NCBI RefSeq assembly: GCF_003937945.1
Contig: NZ_RSEC01000059.1
Location: forward strand, 1 to 64,000
Source: Amycolatopsis eburnea
GTDB taxonomy: Bacteria > Actinomycetota > Actinomycetes > Mycobacteriales > Pseudonocardiaceae
Direction: 5' to 3'
Length of the DNA: 64,000 nt
The notes below the pieces were generated by a model. It worked only from the letters and a program-made list of their open reading frames with translations. It was not told where the DNA came from and searched no databases. Shown here one piece after another: positions 41,310-50,084 of this stretch; the stretch's first letter is position 1; every line of letters begins with the position of its first letter. A program made the position numbers and the translations under genes.

Positions 41310-43583
41310 ATGGACATCACCCGCAGAACCGTGCTCGGCGGCGCGCTCGCCGGGCTGGCCGCCGCCGGCCTGGCCCCCGCGGCCGCGGCGGCGGCACCGG
41401 GCAGCGACGACTTCGGCTGGGCGGAGTTCCTGGCCACCGCCGACCTGTATTGGCGCAGGCTGCCGAAGACCTGGTACGAGGGCCCGTTCCTGGGCAACGG
41501 GTTCCTCGGCTCGGGCATCTACGCCGAGCCGGGGCAGAACGCGATCCGGTTCAACGTCCAGCACAGCCAGGTGCAGGACCACCGGCCGGAGTTCGGGTCG
41601 CTGTTCGGCCTGGCCCGGCTGCCCATCGGGTACTTCACGCTGGAGCCGGTGGGCGCCATCACCGCGATCGACTGGCGGCTGGACCTGTGGAACGCCGAGC
41701 TGACCGGCACGATCACCACCGCGGCGGGCAGCCTGAGCCTGCGCGCGATCGTCCACACCGGACAGTCGCTGCTCGCGGTCGAAGTCCGGCCCAGTGAAGG
41801 CGAACGGGCGTTCAAGTGGGTGTTCCACCCGGCGGTGGCGGTCAGCCCGCGCGCCGATCCCGTGTGGAACAAGCCCCCGCCGGCCGGCTACACCGCGAAC
41901 CCGCCGGTGAACCTGAGCACCAACGGCGATGCCCGGCTGGCGGTCCAGCCGCTGCTGGCCGGCGGCGAGCACGTGACGGCCTGGCGCGAGGTGGCGCGCG
42001 GGGGCACGCGCACGCTGTACACGTCGGTGGCGTGGTCGCACCCGGAGAAGACGTCGGTGGCGCGGGCGCTCGGCACGGTCCGCCGCGCCGGCGCGTTCCC
42101 CGAGCTGACCCGGGACCACCGGCGCTGGTGGCACGACTACTACCGCGGCAGCTTCCTGTCCATTCCGGACACCCGGCTGCAGGGCTTCTACTGGATCCAG
42201 CTGTACAAGGTCGCGTCGGCGGCCCGGCGCGAGGCACCGGTGATGGCGACGTCGGGGCCGTGGCTGGAGAACACGCCGTGGCCTGCCACGTGGTGGAACC
42301 TCAACGTCCAGCTCGAGTACTGGTTGATCCACGGCTCGAACCACCTCGAACTGGACGCGGTCAGCCACGCGCTCGGCAAGTACCGGGCGAACCTGACCAG
42401 CCAGGTCGCGTCGCCGTACCAAGCGGACTCCGCGGGCATCCCGCGGACGACCGACATGACCCTGCTCAACGGCGTCGCGAACGCCACCAGCGGGTACCCG
42501 GTCGGCATCCCGGGGCACGACACGCCGACGCCGGAGGTCGGCAACCTGACCTGGGCGCTGCACAACGTGTGGCTGTCCTATCGGCACACGATGGACCGCG
42601 AACTGCTCGGCGGCACGCTGTTCCCGTTGCTGCGCAAGGCGATCAACTACTACCTGCACTTCCTCGCCCCGGGCCCGGACGGGAAGCTGCACCTGCCGCC
42701 GACGTTCTCGCCCGAGTACGGCGTCAACGCGCCGGACTGCAACTACGACCTCTCGCTGATCCGCTGGGGCTGCAAGACGCTCCTGCAGATCGCGCCCGGC
42801 GACGCGCTGGCGCCGAAGTGGCGGGACGTCCTCGCCAACCTCGTGGCCTACCCGGCCGACGCGAACGGCTACATGATCGGCGCCGGCGTGCCGTTCGCGA
42901 AGTCGCACCGGCACTACTCGCACCTGCTGCAGATCTACCCGCTCTACGACGTCACCTGGGAGCAGCCGGAGCACCGGCAGATCATCGAGACGTCGCTGAA
43001 CCACTGGGTCGGCTTCGAAGGCGCCCTGCAGGGCTACACGTTCACCGGGGCCGCGTCGATCTCGGCGCAGATGCTGCGCGGCGACCAGGCCGCGTTCTAC
43101 CTCGGCGAGCTGCAACGCCGCTACATCCAGCCGAACACCATGTACAAGGAATCCGGCCCGGTCATCGAAACGCCGTTGTCGGCGGCGAAGTCCCTGCAGG
43201 ACATGCTGGTGCAGAGCTGGGGCGGCGTGCTCCGGCTGTTCCCCGCGGTCCCGTCGGCCTGGGCCGACATCGCGCTGCGGGACTTCCGCACCGAAGGCGC
43301 GTTCCTGCTGAGCGCGTCGCGGGCCGGCGGCAAGACGCGCTGGCTGAAGGTGCACAGCGAGGCCGGGGCGCCGTGCGTGCTGCGGCCGGGCATCGACGGC
43401 GAACTCGCCGTGACCGACGCGCGCGGCCGGGCCCGCCGGTGGCGCCGGCTGGCCACGGGGGACGTCCAAGTCGAACTCGGGCGCGGCGAGGACGCGTTCG
43501 TGTACCGGAAGGGGGACAAGCCGGACTTCGGCGTCCGGCCGGTCACGTCCGGCGGCCCGAGTTCGCCCTGGGGCCTGCCCTGA
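41310..43583 (+). CDS. Tat-exported GH95-like glycoside hydrolase, copy 2
   Basis: 757 residues. Twin-arginine signal MDITRRTVLGGALAGLAAAG. It shares the landmarks of copy 1: EGPFLGNGFLGSGIYAEPGQ, WWNLNVQLEYWL, TFSPEYGVNAPDCNYDLSLI, and SHRHYSHLLQIYPLYD. The two are clearly paralogues throughout but well diverged, so the duplication is old or they arrived together. GAGGAGG at 41298-41304 sets the ATG at 41310; the open frame 15 codons upstream lacks a site. Copy 2 may have a different linkage or sugar preference. Confidence 0.82.
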   Translation: MDITRRTVLGGALAGLAAAGLAPAAAAAAPGSDDFGWAEFLATADLYWRRLPKTWYEGPFLGNGFLGSGIYAEPGQNAIRFNVQHSQVQDHRPEFGSLFGLARLPIGYFTLEPVGAITAIDWRLDLWNAELTGTITTAAGSLSLRAIVHTGQSLLAVEVRPSEGERAFKWVFHPAVAVSPRADPVWNKPPPAGYTANPPVNLSTNGDARLAVQPLLAGGEHVTAWREVARGGTRTLYTSVAWSHPEKTSVARALGTVRRAGAFPELTRDHRRWWHDYYRGSFLSIPDTRLQGFYWIQLYKVASAARREAPVMATSGPWLENTPWPATWWNLNVQLEYWLIHGSNHLELDAVSHALGKYRANLTSQVASPYQADSAGIPRTTDMTLLNGVANATSGYPVGIPGHDTPTPEVGNLTWALHNVWLSYRHTMDRELLGGTLFPLLRKAINYYLHFLAPGPDGKLHLPPTFSPEYGVNAPDCNYDLSLIRWGCKTLLQIAPGDALAPKWRDVLANLVAYPADANGYMIGAGVPFAKSHRHYSHLLQIYPLYDVTWEQPEHRQIIETSLNHWVGFEGALQGYTFTGAASISAQMLRGDQAAFYLGELQRRYIQPNTMYKESGPVIETPLSAAKSLQDMLVQSWGGVLRLFPAVPSAWADIALRDFRTEGAFLLSASRAGGKTRWLKVHSEAGAPCVLRPGIDGELAVTDARGRARRWRRLATGDVQVELGRGEDAFVYRKGDKPDFGVRPVTSGGPSSPWGLP

Positions 43584-43649
43584 TCGCGCGTTCTCGCCCG
43601 GGGAGCGGCCGGGAGCGGCAGAATGGTGCTCTCGACGAGGGGAGCGGGC

Positions 43650-44528
43650 ATGAGCGAGCCGTCCGGCCGGTGGGAGCCGCCGGTACCGCCGAAGCGGACG
43701 TCGGCGACGGTGATCGGGCTGGTCACCGGGTGCTTCCTGGTCGTCGTCGTGATGGTGCTGGCGTTCCTGGCCTGGGGCTACCCCGGCTTCCTGCGCAAGC
43801 CGGACGCGAACGCCGACGGGGGTTTCTTCACCGTGGCGGCGTCGACGACGACGTCGTCCACGCCACCGGCCGCGGTCAGCTCGCCGGTCTCGATCCCGGG
43901 CGGCCGGGCCGCGATGCCGAAGCGGACCAGGCCGCTCGCCGACCCGGTGACCTGCGCGTTCACCCCCGACCCGGGCGCGCCGGCGCCGAAGAAGGTCGCG
44001 CTCCCGCCGGACGGCCCGGCGCCGTCGTCCGGGACGGCCGACGTGCGGCTCGCGACGAGCGCGGGTGCCATCGGGCTGACGCTCGACCGCGCGCTGGCGC
44101 CGTGCACGGTGGTCAACTTCCTGAGCCTGGCGAAACAGGGCTTCTACGACGGCACGTCGTGCCACCGGCTCTCCGTGGCGTCCGGGCTGCAGATGCTCCA
44201 GTGCGGCGACCCGGTCGGCGACGGGACCGGCGGCCCCGGCTACACGATCCGCGACGAGGTGTTCCCCGAGCTGAGCTACGGCCGCGGCGTGCTGGCCATG
44301 GCGAAGACGAGCCAGCCGGACACCGGCGGCTCCCAGTTCTTCCTGGTCTTCGGCGAGACGCGGATCCCGCCGGAGTACACGGTGTTCGGCAGCGTCGACG
44401 ACGCCGGCCTCGCCGTCCTGGACCGGGTCGCCCGTGGCGGCGTCGACACCTCGAAGCCGGGTATCGGCGACGGCAGCGGGCCCCCGAAGACCCCGGTGAC
44501 GTTCACCGGGGTCACCACCACGCCGTGA
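43650..44528 (+). CDS. Membrane-anchored cyclophilin-type peptidyl-prolyl isomerase
   Basis: 292 residues. A single membrane helix (ATVIGLVTGCFLVVVVMVLA, about residues 18-38), a Ser/Thr/Pro-rich linker and a C-terminal cyclophilin domain. Catalytic region: Arg in TSCHRLSVASGLQMLQCGD, then MAKTSQPDTGGSQFFLVFG. The family FHR...FMIQGGD motif is altered (CHR, LQMLQCGD), typical of actinobacterial envelope cyclophilins. It should help fold exported proteins. ATG 43650 has GGGGAGC upstream. Its stop codon directly abuts the stop of the convergent monooxygenase gene. Confidence 0.87.
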   Translation: MSEPSGRWEPPVPPKRTSATVIGLVTGCFLVVVVMVLAFLAWGYPGFLRKPDANADGGFFTVAASTTTSSTPPAAVSSPVSIPGGRAAMPKRTRPLADPVTCAFTPDPGAPAPKKVALPPDGPAPSSGTADVRLATSAGAIGLTLDRALAPCTVVNFLSLAKQGFYDGTSCHRLSVASGLQMLQCGDPVGDGTGGPGYTIRDEVFPELSYGRGVLAMAKTSQPDTGGSQFFLVFGETRIPPEYTVFGSVDDAGLAVLDRVARGGVDTSKPGIGDGSGPPKTPVTFTGVTTTP

Positions 44529-46271
44529 TCAGGGCCGGTCGAGAACCGTCCGCACCGCGCTGAGCAGGGCTTTCGCGGCATCGGGCGACGCGGCCGCGTG
44601 GCGCCAGGCGACGTACCCGTCCGGGCGGACCAGCAGGCAGCCGTCCTCGTCGATGCCGCTCAGCCGGGACCAGTCGCCGTAGGCGTCGCGGGCGCCGGGG
44701 TCGCCGATCCGGACGGCACGCAGGTCGAAGCCGAGTTCGGCACCCACCTTGGCCGCCGCGTCCCGCCACGGCGTGCCGGTCAGGCCGGTCAGCACCGTCC
44801 ACCGGCCCCCCGCCACGAGGTCCAAAGTGGACAGCCGGCGGCCGTGCGGCCCGACCAGCCACGCGTGCGGCAGCTTCGCGCCCGGCTCGGTGCTCGGCCG
44901 GTGGAACAGCTCGGGGTCCCGCTCCGGCGCCGCCGCGACGCCGTCGGGCAGCACCGCGCCGGAGACGTACCGCTGGTCCAGCTCGACGCCGTGCGCGTTG
45001 AACTCGTAGTGCTTCAGCTCGATCGCCCGCTCCAGCTCACGGCGTTTGCGCGCGCCCTCGGCCGTGGGCGCGAGGCAGGTGTCGAGCCCGGCCGTGATGC
45101 CGTCGGCGTCGGTGTCGCCGGTGATGCCGAGCGCGGCGAAGATCGGCCCGAACTGGTCGCGGCTGAGGTTGGCCCGGTCGACGATCTGCTTGCCGACCGG
45201 TGCCCGCTCGGCGCTGTAGCTGTCCAGCAGCCCTTCGCCCGCCTCGCCGCGCAGGACCATCGCGAGCTTCCAGGCCAGGTTGTAGGAGTCCTGAACGGAC
45301 GTGTTGGAGCCGAGCCCGTTGGACGGTGGGTGCCGGTGCACCGCGTCGCCGGCGCAGAACACCCGGCCGTTGCGGTACTCGGTGGCGTAGTTGTGGTTGA
45401 CCGTCCACAGTGACGTCGAGGTGATCTCGACCTCGAGCGCCGGGTCGCCGACCAGGTCGCGCACCAGCCGCGTCGCCTCCTCGACGTCGACCTCCGGTGG
45501 CGCCTGCTCGATGTCGTAACCCCAGGTCAGCAGCCATTCGCGCCACGGCCGGACCATCCGGACCAGGCCCATCCCGATCCCGCCGAGGTGCGCGCCCGGC
45601 CGCATCACCCAGTACAGGACGCTCGGCCGGTGGGCCACGTACGGCGCGAGGTCAGCGGTGAACGTGATGTTCATGCTGCCCGCCTTGCCGGTCTGCCCGG
45701 CGATCGGCAGGCCGGCCTGCTCGGCGACGCGGCTGCGGGCGCCGTCCGCGCCGATGAGGTACTTGGCGCGCAACGTGAACTCGTCACCGCGGACGCGGTC
45801 GCGGAACCGGGCCGTGACGCCGTCGCCGTCCTGGGTGAAGTCGAGGAACTCGGTGTCCAGCCGCAGTTTCGCGCCGCGCGCGGCGGCTTCGCTCACCAGG
45901 ATCGGTTCGAGATAGGTCTGCGGCAGGTCGATCATGTGGCACGGGCTGGCCGCGGCGTATTCGGCCGCCGAGCGGTCACCGGTGCCCCAGCTGGCGATCC
46001 GGCCGATCTCCGGCCCGGTCAGCGACGTGCAGAGCACGGTGTCGCCCATCAGCTCGGGCGGCGTGCCGGCGGCGAGCGCCTTGTCCTCGACGCCGAGGTC
46101 CCGCAGGACTTCCATGGTGCGCTGGTTGGTGATGTGCGCGCGGGGCGTGTTCGCCGTCCAGCCGTACTTGGTGGCCAGCACGGTGGGGACGCCGTAGGTG
46201 GCGAGCAGCAGGGCCGCCGAGCCGCCGGCCGGGCCGCTGCCGACCACGATGACGTCGGTGTCGTAGCTCAT
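44529..46271 (-). CDS. FAD-dependent aromatic hydroxylase (phenol/resorcinol type)
   Basis: 580 residues. FAD-binding motif VIVVGSGPAGGSAALLLA at residues about 7-24, the DG motif YLIGADGARSRVAEQ and the second flavin motif GRVFCAGDAVHRHPP near residue 305. The thioredoxin-like C-terminal domain (WTVLTGLTGTPW) is like that of 2,4-dichlorophenol 6-monooxygenase and phenol hydroxylases. It inserts one oxygen ortho to a phenolic OH using NAD(P)H. Because it is coupled (ATGA) to a hydroxyquinol dioxygenase/maleylacetate reductase fusion, the most likely product is hydroxyquinol, from resorcinol or a substituted phenol. Confidence 0.87.
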   Translation of the reverse strand: MSYDTDVIVVGSGPAGGSAALLLATYGVPTVLATKYGWTANTPRAHITNQRTMEVLRDLGVEDKALAAGTPPELMGDTVLCTSLTGPEIGRIASWGTGDRSAAEYAAASPCHMIDLPQTYLEPILVSEAAARGAKLRLDTEFLDFTQDGDGVTARFRDRVRGDEFTLRAKYLIGADGARSRVAEQAGLPIAGQTGKAGSMNITFTADLAPYVAHRPSVLYWVMRPGAHLGGIGMGLVRMVRPWREWLLTWGYDIEQAPPEVDVEEATRLVRDLVGDPALEVEITSTSLWTVNHNYATEYRNGRVFCAGDAVHRHPPSNGLGSNTSVQDSYNLAWKLAMVLRGEAGEGLLDSYSAERAPVGKQIVDRANLSRDQFGPIFAALGITGDTDADGITAGLDTCLAPTAEGARKRRELERAIELKHYEFNAHGVELDQRYVSGAVLPDGVAAAPERDPELFHRPSTEPGAKLPHAWLVGPHGRRLSTLDLVAGGRWTVLTGLTGTPWRDAAAKVGAELGFDLRAVRIGDPGARDAYGDWSRLSGIDEDGCLLVRPDGYVAWRHAAASPDAAKALLSAVRTVLDRP

Positions 46272-48019
46272 TCGGTGCTCCCCTGGATCCGGAAGGTGAA
46301 CTCGAGCCGCTGGTCGGCGAAGTCGGCGATCAGGCCGTCCTTGACGCCGAAAACCGTGTCGGAGTCGAGGTAGTCGCCGCCGGCGACGAACAGCTGCGTG
46401 ATGAGGGTGCGGTAGCCGGGCTTGGCGATCATGAAGTGCACGTGCGGCGCGCGGTAGGGGTGCCGCCCGACGGCGTCGAGCATCTCGCCGACCGGGCCGT
46501 CGGCGGGGATCGGGTACGCGCTGGGCACGATCGTGCGGAACCGCAGCCGACCGTCGGCGTCGGTGCGGAACCGGGCGCGCAGCACCGGGCCGTCGAGGTC
46601 CGGCAGCTGAACGTCGTAGAACCCGTCCTCATTGGACTGCCAGACGTCGACGATCGCGTCCGGCACCGGCCGGTCTTCGGTGTCGGTGACCCGGACGTCT
46701 GTCCACAGTGGAGTCCCGGGCAGGCCGTCGGCGATGTCGGCGCCCTGCGGGGTCTCGGGTGGTCCTTCGACGTAGAACGGGCCGAGCACGGCCGACGGGG
46801 TGGTGTCCGGGGTGCGCGAGTTGGTCAGGACGTCGACGACGCTCGACACGCCGAGGGTGTCCGACAGCAGGATGAACTCCTGGCGCGTGTCGGTGGTGAG
46901 GTGCCCGGCGCGGGTCAGGAAGCCGATCGCGTACTCCCACTCGTCCTGCGTGAGATCGGTGCGGATGGCGTAGCCGTGCAGGGTCTCCACGAGGTCGGTG
47001 AGGAGCGTGCGGACGCGGTCCGGCGCGCTGGAGAAGCTGTCGACGACCTGCTTCGTGAGTGCTCTGAGGCTCGGGCGCGCGGCCGGGCGGGTGCCGTGGA
47101 GGGCTTGGCGGAGCAGTTCTTCTTCGGGCTCGCCCTCGATGTCGGCTTCGGTGAGGCCCAGTTCCGCCAGCGAGTGCGGGACGGGGAGGCTCGCGGCCAG
47201 CTCGAAGACGTCGTCGGCGTCGTCGAGACCCTGGTGCGCCATGACGTGGGGGAGCAGGACGGCGTGGGTTTCGGCGTGCGGCAGGCCGAACTTGCCGCCG
47301 AGGTGGTGGCAGAGCCGGTGGTGCAGGCCCATCTGCACGGCGTCGAGGCAGCTGCCCGCGAGCCAGGCGCCGCGCAGGGCGTCGGCGCGGGCGTCCACAT
47401 CGGACGGGTTCGCGGCGATGCGCGGCAGCGCGCTCGTGAGCAGCTTGATCGCTTCCGCGGCGAGCAGGTCGGTCATCGGGTTGGCGTCGGGGGCGTAGCG
47501 GGCCTCGACGGCGTGGGCGAGCGCGTTGAGACCGCTGGCCGCGGAGACGCTCACCGGCAGGTCCAGGGTCAGGCCGACGTCGTAGAGGACGGTCTCGGGC
47601 CGGACCTTCGGGGTCTTCTGGGTGGTCTTGCGGCCGTCGGCGGTCTGGCCGAGCACCGAGGTCAGTTCGGAACCGGCGTACGTCGTGGGGACGATCAGCT
47701 GCGGCAGGTCGGTGTGGAGGGCGATCGCCTTGGCCAGCCCGGTGGCCGAGCCGCCGCCGATCGCGACGACGCCGTCGACGTCGTGCTCGGCGACGAGCTT
47801 GAGCGCGCGCTCGGTGACGTCGACCGGGGTGTGCATGGCGGGTTCTCCGAAGCGCGCGGCGAGCCGAGCCCCGAGTGCTTTGGCGGCGCGGTCGGCGTGC
47901 CGCGGGCGGCCGATCAGCAGGACGCGGCCGAGCCCGAGCCGATCGGCTTCGGTGCTGAGGCAGTCGAGCGAGCCGAAGACCACCCGGACGGGGTTCGCGG
48001 CGTAGCTGAACGAGGTCAT
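46268..48019 (-). CDS. Fused maleylacetate reductase and hydroxyquinol 1,2-dioxygenase
   Basis: 583 residues. Residues 1 to about 320 are an iron-alcohol-dehydrogenase-type maleylacetate reductase (VAIGGGSATGLAKAIALHTD, PTTYAGSELTSVLGQ, HHRLCHHLGGKFGLPHAETH). From about 330 to the end is an intradiol ring-cleavage dioxygenase with the Fe(III) ligands expected at Tyr468, Tyr502, His526 and His528 (HPYRAPHVHFM). The single chain would cleave hydroxyquinol to maleylacetate and reduce it to 3-oxoadipate. The reductase lacks part of its usual C-terminal helices. ATG 48019 is chosen from the family start (MTSFSYAANPVRVV). It overlaps the hydroxylase gene by ATGA. Confidence 0.9.
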   Translation of the reverse strand: MTSFSYAANPVRVVFGSLDCLSTEADRLGLGRVLLIGRPRHADRAAKALGARLAARFGEPAMHTPVDVTERALKLVAEHDVDGVVAIGGGSATGLAKAIALHTDLPQLIVPTTYAGSELTSVLGQTADGRKTTQKTPKVRPETVLYDVGLTLDLPVSVSAASGLNALAHAVEARYAPDANPMTDLLAAEAIKLLTSALPRIAANPSDVDARADALRGAWLAGSCLDAVQMGLHHRLCHHLGGKFGLPHAETHAVLLPHVMAHQGLDDADDVFELAASLPVPHSLAELGLTEADIEGEPEEELLRQALHGTRPAARPSLRALTKQVVDSFSSAPDRVRTLLTDLVETLHGYAIRTDLTQDEWEYAIGFLTRAGHLTTDTRQEFILLSDTLGVSSVVDVLTNSRTPDTTPSAVLGPFYVEGPPETPQGADIADGLPGTPLWTDVRVTDTEDRPVPDAIVDVWQSNEDGFYDVQLPDLDGPVLRARFRTDADGRLRFRTIVPSAYPIPADGPVGEMLDAVGRHPYRAPHVHFMIAKPGYRTLITQLFVAGGDYLDSDTVFGVKDGLIADFADQRLEFTFRIQGSTE

Positions 48020-48095
48020 GCGGGGGAGTATCGGCCGCACTGGGCGGCCCGGTCCTGCACGTTCCTGCTGCCGTCCGGCACGAAACGCGCGTGTG

Positions 48096-48968
48096 TCAGC
48101 CTGCGCGGCGCAGGGCCGCCGGTGTCGTGCCGAGCTGGGCGCGCAGCACCCGCGTCAGGTGTTCCTGGTGCGAGAACCCGCAGCGGACGGCGATCTCGGC
48201 GATCGGGTCGTCGCCCGTGCGCAGCAGGAGCCCGGCCCGCTCGACGCGCAGGCGCAGCAGGAAGCGGTGCGGGGGCAGGCCGGTGCGGGCCTTGAAGCGG
48301 CGGGAGAACTGGCTGACGCTCAACCCGGCGAGCGCCGCCAGCTCGGCCAGCGGCACCTGCTCGGCCAGGCGGTCCGCCATGAAGTCCCGGACCGTCGCGA
48401 ACTGCCGGTCCGAGAGACCGCGATCGACGGCCTCCCGCACGGGCCCACCGCCGTGGCGCCGGACGAGCTGGGCGGCGACGAGCGCACCCAGCTGGTCGGC
48501 GTAGGTCCGGGCGCTCGGCTCCCAGTCGCGGACGACGCCGTCGAGGCTCAGCACGAGCTGTTCGAGCAGGGGATCGGTGCTCCCGAGCTCCTCGGCGAGC
48601 CGCACGGGCGCGTCCCCACCGGCGGCTTCCTGCACGGCGTCGTCGGCGAGGTAGACGTGCACGGTGTCGAGCTCACCGCCCAGCTCGACGGACAACTCGG
48701 CGTGCGACGGCTGCAGGAAGAGCCCACCGGCGGGCATCCGCCGGCGCTGCTCGCGCGGCGTCCCGACCCCGCGCCGGACGGTCACGGGGCCGTCGAGGTG
48801 CAGGATCAGCTGGTGGCTGCGCGCCGCTCCGAAGTCGGCGCGGTAGGGGCGTTCGCGCTGCTTGGAGACGTAGACGCTGCTCCAGCCGAGGCCGGCGCTG
48901 GTCCGATCCGGGCGTACCCAGGGCAGCGCGAGGATGCCGTTGGTGTCGGCCAGCCCGAGTTCGCCCAC
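48096..48968 (-). CDS. AraC-family regulator of the hydroxyquinol operon
   Basis: 290 residues. An N-terminal sensor part of cupin-like character (HQLILHLDGPVTVRRG, MPAGGLFLQPSHAELSVELG) and a C-terminal AraC DNA-binding domain with two helix-turn-helix units (VPLAELAALAGLSVSQFSRR and DDPIAEIAVRCGFSHQEHLT). GTG 48968 is preferred over ATG 48974 because AGGAG directly abuts the ATG but lies 6 nt from the GTG. Same strand and 76 bp upstream of the fusion gene; it probably activates that operon in the presence of an aromatic inducer. Confidence 0.87.
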   Translation of the reverse strand: MGELGLADTNGILALPWVRPDRTSAGLGWSSVYVSKQRERPYRADFGAARSHQLILHLDGPVTVRRGVGTPREQRRRMPAGGLFLQPSHAELSVELGGELDTVHVYLADDAVQEAAGGDAPVRLAEELGSTDPLLEQLVLSLDGVVRDWEPSARTYADQLGALVAAQLVRRHGGGPVREAVDRGLSDRQFATVRDFMADRLAEQVPLAELAALAGLSVSQFSRRFKARTGLPPHRFLLRLRVERAGLLLRTGDDPIAEIAVRCGFSHQEHLTRVLRAQLGTTPAALRRAG

Positions 48969-49085
48969 GCCCATCTCCTCGCCGTCGAGGCTGTCCGCGA
49001 TGGTACGCGCCGAACCGGCCGGCGGCGGCCGACCGCACGTCGGTGGCCGCGTGGGTTCAGCCCTGGGCCGGTGCGGCGGTCCGCG

Positions 49086-49142
49086 ATGTCATGAAAGGGT
49101 CGTTCACCTCGCCAGACGACATGAACGACCCTTTCATGACAT
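49086..49142. terminator. Perfect 21-bp inverted repeat in a 318-bp gene-free stretch
   Basis: Arms 49086-49106 and 49122-49142 are exact reverse complements (left arm starts ATGTCATGAAAGGGTCGTTC) with a 15-nt loop. It lies downstream of the minus-strand redox operon and 118 bp upstream of the AraC gene, so it probably terminates the former. The rest of 48975-49286 has no gene; it holds the second copy of a dispersed repeat and, at 49204-49226, a word related to GCGACTTTGCCGAG also seen near 19690 and 19870. Confidence 0.75.
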
Positions 49143-49169
49143 TCCCGCGGCGCAGGGAGACCACGCGGC
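49109..49169. repeat. Dispersed intergenic repeat, copy 2
   Basis: 61 nt from TCGCCAGACGACATGAACG to GACCACGCGGC, nearly identical to 19884-19945. It includes the right arm of the inverted repeat at this locus. The flanks differ, so only this block is shared. Confidence 0.8.
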
Positions 49170-49286
49170 CAGGCGACTCTGCCGCCGGTCACCCGCTCGC
49201 CGGCGCGACTTTGCCGAGTCCCTGCGGTGGCGGTTCAGCTGGGCCGAGCGGCGCGTCGCCGTCCCCGCACGGCCGCGGCCAGTGGC

Positions 49287-50084
49287 TCAGCCCGGCGCTG
49301 CTCGCCCGTGCCGCCAGTACCCCAAGAACGCGATGTCCCCCTTCGCCCACCCCCGCTCCCGCACCAGGTGACGCCGCGCCCCGGTCGCCAGCGCGGCCTC
49401 CCCGGCGACCCACGCGTACGCCGGCCCCGGCGGAAGATCAGCACCAACGAGCGCCGCCAGCGCCAGCTCGCCCGGCCGGTCGCCGGCCCGGGCACGTGGC
49501 AGCCAATGCACCCGCACCCCCGCCGGCGCCTCGACCTCCCGCACATCAGCCGCCGAAGGCACCTCCAGGAACACCTCCGCCACCAGCCCGGCCGGTGCGT
49601 GGTCGAGGATGGCCAGGATCGCCGGGACCGCGCTCTCGTCCCCGGCCAGCAGCTGCCACGGCACCCCGGGCGGCGGCAGGTAGCTGACCCCCAGGTCGAA
49701 CACCCCCGCCGGATCGCCCGGCCGGGCCTGGCGGGCCCACGACGCCGCCGGGGCGTCGCCGTCGTGGAGGGCGAACTCGAGGTCGATCTCGCCCGGTCGG
49801 GAGCGGCGGATCGTGTAGTTGCGGACCCACGGGCGGCGGCTCTTCGGCAGCATCAGCACCTCGGCCATCCAGCCCTCGTTGTCCAGCGTCGGCATCCGCA
49901 GCCGCTCCTGGCCGGCGCGGGGGAAGAACAGCCGCACGGCCTGGTCGTCGCCCGCCGGTTCGAGGTCCTCGAGGTCCGGGCCGCCGAGGGTGATGGTCCG
50001 GAACGACGGGCTCGGCGCGGTGTTCGCGCGGACTTCGAGGGTGAGCATCCGCCGCGTCTTCGGGCGGCGCACCTTGGGGATCAT
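49287..50084 (-). CDS. Siderophore-interacting protein family flavin reductase
   Basis: 265 residues. Flavin-binding motif VRNYTIRRSRPGEIDLEFAL near residues 90-109, a family mark of ViuB/SIP ferric-siderophore reductases, followed by PASSWARQARPGD-like text (AASWARQARPGDPAGV) and the C-terminal WVAGEAALATGARRHLVRER. It would reduce Fe(III)-siderophores with NAD(P)H through FAD. The ATG at 50084 overlaps the stop of the upstream reductase gene, so it is the last gene of a three-gene redox operon. No siderophore synthesis or uptake genes are in the window. Confidence 0.87.
   Translation of the reverse strand: MIPKVRRPKTRRMLTLEVRANTAPSPSFRTITLGGPDLEDLEPAGDDQAVRLFFPRAGQERLRMPTLDNEGWMAEVLMLPKSRRPWVRNYTIRRSRPGEIDLEFALHDGDAPAASWARQARPGDPAGVFDLGVSYLPPPGVPWQLLAGDESAVPAILAILDHAPAGLVAEVFLEVPSAADVREVEAPAGVRVHWLPRARAGDRPGELALAALVGADLPPGPAYAWVAGEAALATGARRHLVRERGWAKGDIAFLGYWRHGRAAPG

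Noticed and set aside
40716..44165. A 1149-codon antisense frame across the GH95 genes and the cyclophilin
   Set aside because: It spans several sense genes with known folds and shows only compositional residues.
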